DNA of 64,000 bases. Origin: Roseiarcus sp963820795 (GTDB lineage: Bacteria > Pseudomonadota > Alphaproteobacteria > Rhizobiales > Beijerinckiaceae). A program made the translations under genes and the position numbers. The stretch spans positions 171,126-235,125 of the forward strand of contig CAWGBJ010000017.1 of the NCBI GenBank assembly GCA_963820795.1, given 5' to 3'. Shown one piece after another: positions 1 to 7,520 of the stretch (the stretch's first letter is position 1; every line of letters begins with the position of its first letter). Below the pieces are notes generated by a model that did not search any database, was not told the origin of the DNA, and saw only the letters and a list, made by a program, of their open reading frames with translations.

Positions 1-2
1 AT

Positions 3-602
3 CCTGAGCGTCGAAACGCGGACCGACGTGGCTTCATCAACGCGGTTTACGCCGCCCGCGCGATGGGCGTCGGCCTGGTTACGCTCTGCACTGGATCGCG
101 CGATGCGCTGAACATGTGGCGCGCCCACCCCGACAACGCCTCTACGGAAGCCTGGTCGGATATGCGCGCCGAGTTGGACTGGGCGCTGAGCATTGCAGAG
201 GCGGCCGGCATTTCGCTCGGCGTTGAACCGGAGCCGGGCAATGTCGTCGCCGATGCTCCGTTGGCGCGTCGTCTCCTGGACGAGGTCGGCGCCCGCCGTC
301 TCGGCATCGTTCTCGACGCCGCCAACTTGCTGCCATCCGAGGAATTGTCCCGCCAGGCTTATGTCGTTGCCAAGGCCACGGATTTGCTGGGCGGCGACCT
401 GATTCTCGTCCACGCCAAGGATGTCGACGAGAAGGGAAAGGTCGTCCCGGCCGGGAGGGGCGCGGTCGACCTGCCGAATTTCGTCAAGCGCGTTCGTTCG
501 ACGGGTTATGACGGCGCGCTCGTTGGGCATGGCTTCGATGAGCCCGACGCTCCCGCCGTCGCCGTGTATCTGCAATCGCTGATTTCAGGGATCGGGCAGT
601 GA
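3..602 (+). CDS. Sugar phosphate isomerase/epimerase family TIM-barrel protein (5' end outside window)
   Basis: The reading frame is open from the first bases of the window, so the N-terminus is missing. The product reads like the xylose-isomerase-like/AP-endonuclease-2 TIM-barrel family: a VTLCTGSRD strand, the NMWRAHP segment, an EPEPGNV strand and a LVHAKDVD strand, whose acidic and His residues are the usual metal ligands. Members isomerise or epimerise free or phosphorylated sugars. It is the first visible gene of a sugar operon and overlaps the next start by GTGA. The substrate cannot be read from sequence. An alternative ATG at 63 would cut off part of the barrel and is unlikely. Confidence 0.8.
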   Translation, partial: PERRNADRRGFINAVYAARAMGVGLVTLCTGSRDALNMWRAHPDNASTEAWSDMRAELDWALSIAEAAGISLGVEPEPGNVVADAPLARRLLDEVGARRLGIVLDAANLLPSEELSRQAYVVAKATDLLGGDLILVHAKDVDEKGKVVPAGRGAVDLPNFVKRVRSTGYDGALVGHGFDEPDAPAVAVYLQSLISGIGQ

Positions 603-1429
603 GCGCCGAGACCTTCCAAACGATCGACGGATGTCGTCTGGCGTTCGTTGACCAGGGGCGGGGCATGCCCGTGCTGTGGCAACACGGGCTTGGGGCAGAC
701 AGGTCCCAACCGGGGGAGGTTTTCCCGGAACTGCGCGGCATCCGGCGAATCACGCTGGAGTGCCGCGGACACGGCCAGTCGGACCTCGGCGACTCGGGCA
801 GGCTTTCCATCGCCCAGTTCACCGACGACGCGATCGCGCTCCTCGACCGTCTTGGGATCGAGCGTGCCGTTGTCGGCGGCATCTCGCTCGGGGCGGCGAT
901 CGCTCTGCGCATCGCAGCTCTGCACGCGAATCGCGCGCTGGGTCTCATTCTGGCGCGGCCCGCGTGGATAGACGAGTCTGGGCCGGAGCGTCTGCGCCTC
1001 TATCGTGACGTCGCCGAATTGCTAGAGGTCTTCGGCTCTCAAGAGGGACGATCTCGTTTCGAAGCGCTGCCCCGGCTCGCCGAGGTGGAGGCGGCGTCGC
1101 CCGATAACGCCGCTTCAATGCGCTCGTTCTTCGATCGCAGGGACCCGAGCTCCACGGTCGCGCTCCTCAGCCGAATTCCCGCCGACGGACCTGGGATCTC
1201 GCGCGAACAGATGCGCAATCTTGCCGTTCCGACTCTCGTGATCGGGAACGGTCAGGATTACGTGCACACGCTTGCCGCCGCCAGAGAGCTCGCCTCCCTC
1301 ATCCCCGGCGCCGTCGCACACGAGATCACATCGAAATCGTTCGATCGCGCCCGATACGTGAGTCAGTTCAAGGACGCGCTGAGCCGCTTCCTGTCAAAGC
1401 AGGGGGCGCAATATGACGTCGCCGGCTGA
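599..1429 (+). CDS. Alpha/beta-fold hydrolase
   Basis: A 276-residue hydrolase starting at GTG 599, overlapping the previous stop (GTGA). The nucleophile elbow GGISLGAA (Gly-x-Ser-x-Gly) and an early WQHGLG oxyanion-type segment are present. In a sugar operon with a dehydrogenase it could open a sugar lactone, but esterase activity is equally possible. The size matches single-domain alpha/beta hydrolases. It overlaps the next gene by 17 bases, so the two are probably translationally coupled. Confidence 0.8.
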   Translation: MSAETFQTIDGCRLAFVDQGRGMPVLWQHGLGADRSQPGEVFPELRGIRRITLECRGHGQSDLGDSGRLSIAQFTDDAIALLDRLGIERAVVGGISLGAAIALRIAALHANRALGLILARPAWIDESGPERLRLYRDVAELLEVFGSQEGRSRFEALPRLAEVEAASPDNAASMRSFFDRRDPSSTVALLSRIPADGPGISREQMRNLAVPTLVIGNGQDYVHTLAAARELASLIPGAVAHEITSKSFDRARYVSQFKDALSRFLSKQGAQYDVAG

Positions 1430-2390
1430 GCTGCGGCAGAAGGCGGTCGACCAGCCTATCCTAGTCATCGACATTGGGGGGACGGGCATCAAGTTCGGCT
1501 ACTCGATCGGCGGACAGCCGCACGCGTTCCGCCGGGTGTTCTCGACCCAGGCGCTTCGGGGCGGGGATCCGATTGACGCTCTGGCCTCAATGGCGGAGTC
1601 GGTGGTCGCTGAAGCCGGGTTGGTGCCTCGGTTCATCGTAGCGACTATGCCCGGCTTCATTGATACGGATGGCGACCATGTTCTGTCTGCAGGCAATATC
1701 CCAAGTCTGAATGGGCGCGCCCTCGCCAGCGAGCTGGCAAGCTCGACCGGCTGTCCGGTCTTTCTGGAACGGGACGCCGTCCTGATCCTTATGGGAGAAG
1801 CCCTGGCCGGGGTTGCCCAAGATCGAGAGCACGTGCTCGGCATGATTTTCGGCACGGGCATCGGCACGGCGTACCTGCAAGACGGCAAACCTTTTCGTGG
1901 CGGCGGTTGGGCCCTCGAACTGGGCCTGATGCCTTTCCGGGGCGACGGGCGCGTTCTTCCGGGTATGCGGACCGACTGCCTGGAGGCCTATTGCTCCGGT
2001 CGGCTCCTGCAAGATATCGCGGCTCGTCACGGCGAGCCAATCAAAGGTCTTTTCAAGGCCGCAGAGAACAACCAGGCGCTGTCCGATGAGCTCGCGACCT
2101 TCGTCCGATACCAGGCTTTCGCTGTCGCATGCGCTGTTGCGATGGTTTCGCCGCAGACGATTGTTCTGGGCGGCGGCGTTCTCGACATGGATCATTATCC
2201 ACGAGACCGCCTGAAACAGCTCGTCGCTGAACATGCGCCAATTGTTGAAACGGGACGCCCCATGGATTTGCGGTGGGCGCAGCTCGGCTGGAGCGGCGTG
2301 CTGCATGCGGCCCCGCTGGTCGTGGCCGACCGTCTTACCCGCCACCCTGAACTCTCTCGCTTGCCGGCCGTCCGAACAGGGGTCGGCTGA
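1413..2390 (+). CDS. ROK-family sugar kinase, allose-kinase-like
   Basis: A 325-residue ROK kinase. The N-terminal phosphate-binding motif DIGGTGIKFG, the catalytic-region segment FLERDAV, the GTGIGTAY loop and the C-terminal VLGGGVLDM motif are all visible. The stretch around VLGGGVLDMDHYPRDRL and EAYCSG resembles E. coli allose kinase AlsK as I remember it. Two features are odd: where ROK kinases have ELGH and a CxCGxxGC zinc site, this protein has ELGL and a segment with only one Cys (RTDCLEAYC). It would phosphorylate the imported sugar. The exact sugar (allose, psicose or other) is inference. Confidence 0.82.
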   Translation: MTSPAELRQKAVDQPILVIDIGGTGIKFGYSIGGQPHAFRRVFSTQALRGGDPIDALASMAESVVAEAGLVPRFIVATMPGFIDTDGDHVLSAGNIPSLNGRALASELASSTGCPVFLERDAVLILMGEALAGVAQDREHVLGMIFGTGIGTAYLQDGKPFRGGGWALELGLMPFRGDGRVLPGMRTDCLEAYCSGRLLQDIAARHGEPIKGLFKAAENNQALSDELATFVRYQAFAVACAVAMVSPQTIVLGGGVLDMDHYPRDRLKQLVAEHAPIVETGRPMDLRWAQLGWSGVLHAAPLVVADRLTRHPELSRLPAVRTGVG

Positions 2391-2431
2391 GGATCTGATA
2401 CCGGGCAACGCCAAAACGGGAGGAAACGCTC

Positions 2432-3172
2432 ATGTCGCTTCTGGAGCTACGAGATGTTTCACGTCATTTCGGGGCGATCCACGCCCTCGACGGCGTGTCA
2501 CTCAAGATCGAAGAACACGAAATCGTCGGCTTGATGGGCGACAATGGCGCCGGGAAGTCCACTCTGGTCAAAGTCATTGGCGGAAACCATGCCCCCACAA
2601 AGGGGGAGTATCTGCTTGACGGCCGGCCGGTTCACCTTGCCAATCCAGCCGACGCCCGTCGCGAAGGGGTCGAGGTCGTCCACCAGGACCTGGCGATCTG
2701 CGACAACCTCACCTCGGCGGCGAATGTCTTCCTCGGTCGAGAGCTCACCAAAGGCTTCGGCCCTTTTCGCATCCTTGATCATGCGGCCATGCGCAAGCGC
2801 GCCGGGGAATTGTTCAGGGAACTGAAGACCGAGACACGCCCACGCGATCTTGTGATGCGCATGTCGGGCGGGCAGCGACAAGCCGTCGCTATTGCGCGCG
2901 CGCGCCTGGAGAAATCCAGGATTGTGCTGATGGACGAGCCGACGGCCGCAATTTCGGTTCGACAGGTCAAGGAAGTGCTCGCCCTCATCAAGCGGCTTCG
3001 TGACCAGGGAACAGCGATCGTTCTGATCTCTCACCGGATGCCCGACGTCTTCGAGGTTTGTGACCGGGTGATCGTGATGCGCCGGGGCCGCAAGGTCGCC
3101 GACAAACCCGTCGCGCAGACCTCTCCCGAGGAGGTCACTGCGCTCATCATTGGCGCGAAGGCCGCGGCGTGA
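2432..3172 (+). CDS. Sugar ABC transporter ATP-binding protein (single-domain, CUT2 type)
   Basis: A 246-residue ATPase with Walker A GDNGAGKST, signature MSGGQRQAVAIA and Walker B VLMDEPTAA, followed by the switch His in LISHRM. It has one nucleotide-binding domain, like FrcA, rather than the duplicated RbsA/AlsA form, so it would act as a homodimer with the permease downstream. A GGGAGG ribosome-binding site precedes ATG 2432. It powers import of the sugar handled by the flanking kinase and isomerase. Confidence 0.9.
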   Translation: MSLLELRDVSRHFGAIHALDGVSLKIEEHEIVGLMGDNGAGKSTLVKVIGGNHAPTKGEYLLDGRPVHLANPADARREGVEVVHQDLAICDNLTSAANVFLGRELTKGFGPFRILDHAAMRKRAGELFRELKTETRPRDLVMRMSGGQRQAVAIARARLEKSRIVLMDEPTAAISVRQVKEVLALIKRLRDQGTAIVLISHRMPDVFEVCDRVIVMRRGRKVADKPVAQTSPEEVTALIIGAKAAA

Positions 3173-3186
3173 AGGGAGGAAAACAC

Positions 3187-4203
3187 ATGAGCACAGTCGA
3201 TCCGGAACCTTTGACCGTCGCCGACATCGAGACGGTCCTCGAAGCCCGGGAACGCGGTCTGGTTTCGTCCGTCCTCCACAGCCAGGAATTCTGGATCCTG
3301 ATAGCTGTCGCGGCGATCGGCCTGATCGTCGGCTCCGTCGCGCCCAATTTCCTGAGCGCGGTCAATATTTCCAACATCTCAACAAACTTCTGCTTCATCG
3401 CATTGATCGCGATTGGCATGACGCCTGTGATCATGACCGGTGGGATCGACATCTCGGTTGGCTCGAACCTCGGCCTCTGCGGCGTCATGGTCGGGCTGAC
3501 CTACGCCTCCGGCCATTCGTTCCCCGTCGGTGTTTGTGTCGTGATTCTCGTTGGAGCCCTCGTCGGACTCGTCAATGGCCTCTTCGTCGCTTATGTCAAG
3601 CTGCCGCCGTTCATCGTGACGCTCGCCATGATGAGCATGGCACGCGCCCTTACGCTGGTCGTCACGAACAACCAGGTCGTGTACGACTTCGGCCCGGCGC
3701 AAGACACTTTGCTCGGCCTCGGCGCCGGGAGAACATTCGGCCTGCCGAACGTGCTCTGGGCCGTGATCGTCCTCGCGGCGATCATGCAGTTCGCCCTCTC
3801 GATGACGCGTTGGGGTCGGTATGTGCGGGCAGTCGGCGGCAACGAAAAAGCTGCGCGAATGACCGGCATCCCCGTCGAGCACATTAAGATATCCGTCTAC
3901 ATGGTGGTCGGCGCCATCACCGGGCTGACCGCTCTTTTCCTCGTTGGATGGATGGGCGCTGCGACTAACGCTCTTGGTCAGGGTCAGGAATTGCAAGTCA
4001 TAGCGGCAACGGTGATCGGCGGCGCCAACCTCTTAGGCGGTTTCGGGTCCGCCATCGGCGCCGTCATCGGCTCCCTGCTTCTCGAAGTCATCCGGAACGC
4101 CCTTCTGCTCGCTGGTGTGAACCCGTTCTGGCAGGGGCTGTTCGTCGGAGCCTTCATCCTCTTTGCTGTGCTTCTCGAGCGTTTTCGGTCCCTTCGATCG
4201 TAA
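3187..4203 (+). CDS. Sugar ABC transporter permease (RbsC/FrcC type)
   Basis: A multi-spanning inner-membrane permease of the branched-chain/ribose family: hydrophobic segments follow a short cytoplasmic N-terminus, the MTGGIDISVGS motif is typical of this family, and the EAA-like region NEKAARMTGIPV is present. ATG 3187 is chosen because GGGAGG lies eight to twelve bases upstream; the in-frame GTG at 3169 overlaps the previous stop and would place the ribosome-binding site inside the gene. It forms the channel for the sugar importer. Confidence 0.9.
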   Translation: MSTVDPEPLTVADIETVLEARERGLVSSVLHSQEFWILIAVAAIGLIVGSVAPNFLSAVNISNISTNFCFIALIAIGMTPVIMTGGIDISVGSNLGLCGVMVGLTYASGHSFPVGVCVVILVGALVGLVNGLFVAYVKLPPFIVTLAMMSMARALTLVVTNNQVVYDFGPAQDTLLGLGAGRTFGLPNVLWAVIVLAAIMQFALSMTRWGRYVRAVGGNEKAARMTGIPVEHIKISVYMVVGAITGLTALFLVGWMGAATNALGQGQELQVIAATVIGGANLLGGFGSAIGAVIGSLLLEVIRNALLLAGVNPFWQGLFVGAFILFAVLLERFRSLRS

Positions 4204-4303
4204 CGAATGCACCGCAACATGGCCTTCTTGGCATCGGGCCATTACGACCGAAAAAGATGCTGTCACTGTGGCGCGAGCCAAACTTCTACTGGAGGAACGT
4301 TCA

Positions 4304-5296
4304 ATGCAAACTCTCGCTCGACTTGGTCTGGTTACGCTCTTGGCGAGTACAGCGCTCGCCGGCGTCGCTCCCGCGTCAGCCAAGACCTTCGCCGTCATAG
4401 TCAAGACCGTAAATGACGTCTTCAGCGCTCCAATCAAGGAGGGGTGCGAGGCCGCCGCGAAAGAGCTGGGCGACACTTGCTACTACATTGGTCCCTCTGT
4501 GGTTGACGAGGGTCAGCAGCTCCAGGTCGTCAATGACGTGGTTAGCAAGGGCGTCGACGGGATCGCGGTCTCGGCCGTGAACCCCAAATCGATGGCCCGC
4601 ATTCTGGCCCGTCTCAAGGACCAGCACATCCCGATCGTCACCTTCGACGGCGACCTGCTTCCGGAGGACGCAAAGCTCCGCTCGACCTTCATCGGAACGG
4701 ACAATTATCAGTTCGGCGTCGAGCTCGCGAAGAAAGTGGTCGAGCTGAAGCCGAAGGGCGGGACCGTCTGCATCCAGTCGGGAACGCCGGGATCGCTGAA
4801 TCTCGATCTGCGGGTGCAAGGCGTGCGCGACACATTGGGCGGCGGCAGCAAGGACAAGCCGATCAGCCGGCTGACAGGGCAGAATGGCTGGAACGAGCCC
4901 AACGGCTGCCCGGTATACAACAACGACAACATCAGCCTCTCGGCTCAGCAGCTCAACGACGTGCTAACCGCGAATCCCAAACTCGATGCGTTCGTGGCCG
5001 TCGGCGGTTGGGCGCAGTATGCGCCGGCCGCCTATCGCGCTGCGGTCGGCCGTGTGAAGGCCCGGGTCAACTCGAAGGATCTTGTGATCTCCTTTGGTGA
5101 CGCCTTCGCGCCTCAGTTGCCGCTCCTCAAAGAGGGGCTCAGCGACTATCAGGTCGGCCAAAGCCCATACCAGATGGGCTATCAAGCCATCAAAGCCCTC
5201 GACACCCTCACCAAGGGAGGGACGGTTCCGCCCTACATTGACACCGGCTTTGTCAAGTGCACGCCGGACATGGCGGATACCTGCGGCAAGAATTGA
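4304..5296 (+). CDS. Sugar ABC transporter periplasmic substrate-binding protein
   Basis: 330 residues starting at ATG 4304 with GGAGG nine bases upstream. A Sec signal peptide (QTLARLGLVTLLAS, then APASAKT) precedes a type-I periplasmic binding fold. The sequence VKTVNDVFSAPIKEGCEAA and the hinge region PIVTFDGD are typical of RbsB-like proteins. It captures the sugar in the periplasm for the ATPase and permease just upstream. Longer in-frame starts upstream (from 4163) lack a signal peptide and are rejected. Confidence 0.9.
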   Translation: MQTLARLGLVTLLASTALAGVAPASAKTFAVIVKTVNDVFSAPIKEGCEAAAKELGDTCYYIGPSVVDEGQQLQVVNDVVSKGVDGIAVSAVNPKSMARILARLKDQHIPIVTFDGDLLPEDAKLRSTFIGTDNYQFGVELAKKVVELKPKGGTVCIQSGTPGSLNLDLRVQGVRDTLGGGSKDKPISRLTGQNGWNEPNGCPVYNNDNISLSAQQLNDVLTANPKLDAFVAVGGWAQYAPAAYRAAVGRVKARVNSKDLVISFGDAFAPQLPLLKEGLSDYQVGQSPYQMGYQAIKALDTLTKGGTVPPYIDTGFVKCTPDMADTCGKN

Positions 5297-5361
5297 TCTG
5301 CCCAGCGCAAACAGCGGGCGGCCGCACCGGTCGCCGCCCGCCACTCTCGAGCGGCGACCCA

Positions 5362-6456
5362 ATGACTCAATTCTGGAACCTCGGCGTTCTCGGCTGTGGC
5401 ATGATTGTTCGCCGAGGCCACCTCCCTGGTCTGCTGTCCAGCGAAAAGGCCCGCGTATCGGTGATCTACGGGCCCGATACACCCAACAGCCGGCAGGTCG
5501 CTTCGATATTCAAAATCCCGCGGCTGGTGCATTCCTTCCGGGAGTTTTTCGAGACGCCTAGTCTGGACGCCGTCGTGGTGGCGCTGCCCAATCATCAGCA
5601 CGGACCAGCCGCGCTGATGGCAATCGAGGCCGGCTTGCCGATCCTGCTCGAAAAGCCGATCGCGTCGGATATCGCGACGGCTCGAAACATTGTCGCAGCA
5701 GCAAATGCGAAAAAAGTTCGCATTTCTATCAGTCTGCCCCAAAGACAGCGGCCGTCCGTTCTTCGTTTGAAGGACCTTATCAACTCGGGGACGCTAGGAC
5801 GCCTTGAGTCTATCGACATCCGAATGACCCGCCGGGCGGGGATCCCAGGTTATGGCGGATGGTTCACGCAACAGGCGCTTGCAGGGGGCGGCGTCCTGAT
5901 GGACCTCGGCCCGCATGTTATCGATACCGTATTTTGGCTGGCCCGGTGCTCTAAAGCGTGCAACATCAGAGCGCGCTTCTGGAAAACTCATGGCCCGGTC
6001 GGTCGTGGATTGGGCGACTGGGGAAGCCAACGAAAATCCGGCGAGCCGGTCTTCGACGTCGAAGATCGCGTTTGGTTTGCGATGGATCTGGCATGCGGCG
6101 TTCATGTCACCTGCGAAGTGGCTTGGGCGGTCTATGGAGGCGATGAGAACCTGATCCGGATAGTGGGCAACCGCGGAGGAGCGCAGTATTCGCCAGAGCA
6201 GTATGGCTCCCATTCGCCGCTGCGTCTTTACCGTGACGGGGACGACGGCAGGCCAGCGGACTGCGATGATCAGGTTCCAGCAGACCATGACGCGCTCGAG
6301 CCTGCGTGGGCAAAGGTCGCCAGCACGTTCGTCGCGGATCTAGACTACGAACAATCTCACCTTGCGAGCGGAGACGAGGCATTGATCGCAAGTGAGCTGA
6401 TACAGGAGCTCTACGACAACTCTTCAGCTGTCACGACCCCGCAGACCGAACGATGA
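5362..6456 (+). CDS. Gfo/Idh/MocA family oxidoreductase
   Basis: 364 residues starting at ATG 5362. The N-terminal Rossmann motif LGVLGCGMIV, the EKPIA motif at the end of the nucleotide-binding domain and the GGGVLMDLGPHVID helix of the C-terminal domain identify the family. It would oxidise or reduce a sugar or sugar acid with NAD(P). It is last but one in the sugar operon and its stop overlaps the start of the truncated aldo/keto reductase (ATGA). An upstream in-frame start lies inside the binding-protein gene and is rejected. Confidence 0.87.
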   Translation: MTQFWNLGVLGCGMIVRRGHLPGLLSSEKARVSVIYGPDTPNSRQVASIFKIPRLVHSFREFFETPSLDAVVVALPNHQHGPAALMAIEAGLPILLEKPIASDIATARNIVAAANAKKVRISISLPQRQRPSVLRLKDLINSGTLGRLESIDIRMTRRAGIPGYGGWFTQQALAGGGVLMDLGPHVIDTVFWLARCSKACNIRARFWKTHGPVGRGLGDWGSQRKSGEPVFDVEDRVWFAMDLACGVHVTCEVAWAVYGGDENLIRIVGNRGGAQYSPEQYGSHSPLRLYRDGDDGRPADCDDQVPADHDALEPAWAKVASTFVADLDYEQSHLASGDEALIASELIQELYDNSSAVTTPQTER

Positions 6457-6537
6457 CGATCTCTGCAGACGCGGCTAAGCAATTCAAGATCGGCGGTTAC
6501 CTCGCGGTCAATCGGTTCGGATTCGGGTTCGGGCCGG
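6453..6537 (+). pseudogene. Aldo/keto reductase, N-terminal fragment only
   Basis: The first 28 or so codons read FKIGGYLAVNRFGFGFG, matching the start of aldo/keto reductases in which a line like FKIGGDLxVNRLGFG precedes the barrel. The reading frame then runs directly into the 3' end of the oppositely oriented PadR gene, and no aldo/keto reductase sequence continues. It is coupled to the upstream gene by an ATGA overlap, so it was part of the sugar operon. This is a clear break: a deletion, an inversion endpoint or an assembly join. Confidence 0.7.
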
Positions 6538-7110
6538 TCAAATCCGCTCGATCGCCTTGGCGGCGGCATCGAGCGCGTCGACGATGGCCTGCACCTGCTC
6601 GGGCGTTGCGGCGCGGCTGCGGAGCCTCAGGCGCACCGAAGCGCGCAGGTTCATCATCGCCCGGAAGACCGAGCCCATTGCGCCGCGGCCGAGCTTTTCG
6701 TCGCCGTCGTTGAACCGGGCGAAGATGGCGTCGATCTGCGCCTTGTTGTCGGCCAGCGTCTTCTCGCCCTCGGGCGTTACGCTATAGAGCTTACGGCCGG
6801 CCGAATCCTGGTTCGAACTGGCGTAGCCCATCTCCTCGAGCAGCGTCAGCGTCGGGTAGACGACGCCCGGGCTCGGGGAATAATCGCCGCCGACCCGCTC
6901 GCCGAGCTCCTTGATGATCTCGTAGCCGTGGCGCGGCTTCTCGGCGATGAGCGCCAGAATGACGAGGCGCAGTTCGCCGCCGTCGAACATCCGGCCCTCG
7001 CGGCCGCCGCCCATGCCGCCCCCATGCTCGCGCCAGCGGCGGAACGGCCCGGGGCCGAAGCCATGCCGATGGCCGTGGCGGATCTGATCGTCGAAATGAC
7101 GATGAAACAT
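6538..7110 (-). CDS. PadR family transcriptional regulator, YqjI-like
   Basis: A 190-residue protein with a His- and Gly-rich N-terminal extension (RHGHRHGFGPG) followed by a PadR winged helix: GGELRLVILALI, HGYEIIKEL, SPSPGVVYPTL, GRKLYSVTPEG. The layout and wording match E. coli YqjI, a nickel-responsive PadR regulator of the ferric reductase gene yqjH, whose N-terminus is also metal-ligand rich. A palindrome at 7137-7155 lies just upstream, so autoregulation is likely. No yqjH-like target is next to it. Metal response is inferred from the His-rich tail. Confidence 0.85.
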   Translation of the reverse strand: MFHRHFDDQIRHGHRHGFGPGPFRRWREHGGGMGGGREGRMFDGGELRLVILALIAEKPRHGYEIIKELGERVGGDYSPSPGVVYPTLTLLEEMGYASSNQDSAGRKLYSVTPEGEKTLADNKAQIDAIFARFNDGDEKLGRGAMGSVFRAMMNLRASVRLRLRSRAATPEQVQAIVDALDAAAKAIERI

Positions 7111-7136
7111 TGTTGTTATCTCCTTTTGCTTTCTAA

Positions 7137-7155
7137 GACATATCCAAGATATGTC
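7137..7155. promoter_or_regulatory. Palindromic operator upstream of the PadR gene
   Basis: GACATAT and ATATGTC are perfect inverted 7-base arms around a 5-base spacer, 27 bases upstream of the PadR start codon. A second palindrome, GATATATC, is at 7165-7172. AT-rich dyads of this kind are typical of PadR/YqjI operators. Confidence 0.6.
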
Positions 7156-7172
7156 GTAGGCAAAGATATATC

Positions 7173-7520
7173 AGAGCCGCAAAGTTCCGCAAGGGGCAGA
7201 AAGAGCTTTTTTCGAAAGGGCCCGGCAAGACCGCCCGGCCGGCGCATCGGCGCTCGCGCGATGACGAGAGGCGGAGCGGCGGAGCGGAATCCCCCTTCGC
7301 CCGCGCGGCTCGAGTTCCCTGCTTCGCGCAATTCAGCCAAATTAATTCCCTGCTCGGCGGAATCCATTCCCTGCTCCGACGGCATAGGGAATTCGCCCCC
7401 AGGCAGCTGACATCACGCCGGTTATTATCGCCGCTATTATCGCAGCCGGCGGCGAAATCTCGAATTCGCTGTAGCTTTCCCTCCAAGCAGGGAATTCGAC
7501 CTGCCGCCCGCGCCGGGGCG
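7173..7520. other. Non-coding stretch between PadR and proA
   Basis: No convincing gene was found. It holds the TTCCCTGCT repeat cluster and EcoRI-like GAATTC sites around those repeats. The reading frames across it are shadows with proline- and arginine-rich translations. Confidence 0.5.
7315..7497. repeat. Cluster of TTCCCTGCT repeats
   Basis: TTCCCTGCT occurs three times in direct orientation (about 7315, 7346 and 7368), and the complementary GGGAATTC form occurs at about 7387 and 7490. Related GCAGGGAATT copies flank the group II intron near 53458 and 53491. The function is unknown; it looks like a dispersed intergenic repeat family. Confidence 0.55.
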
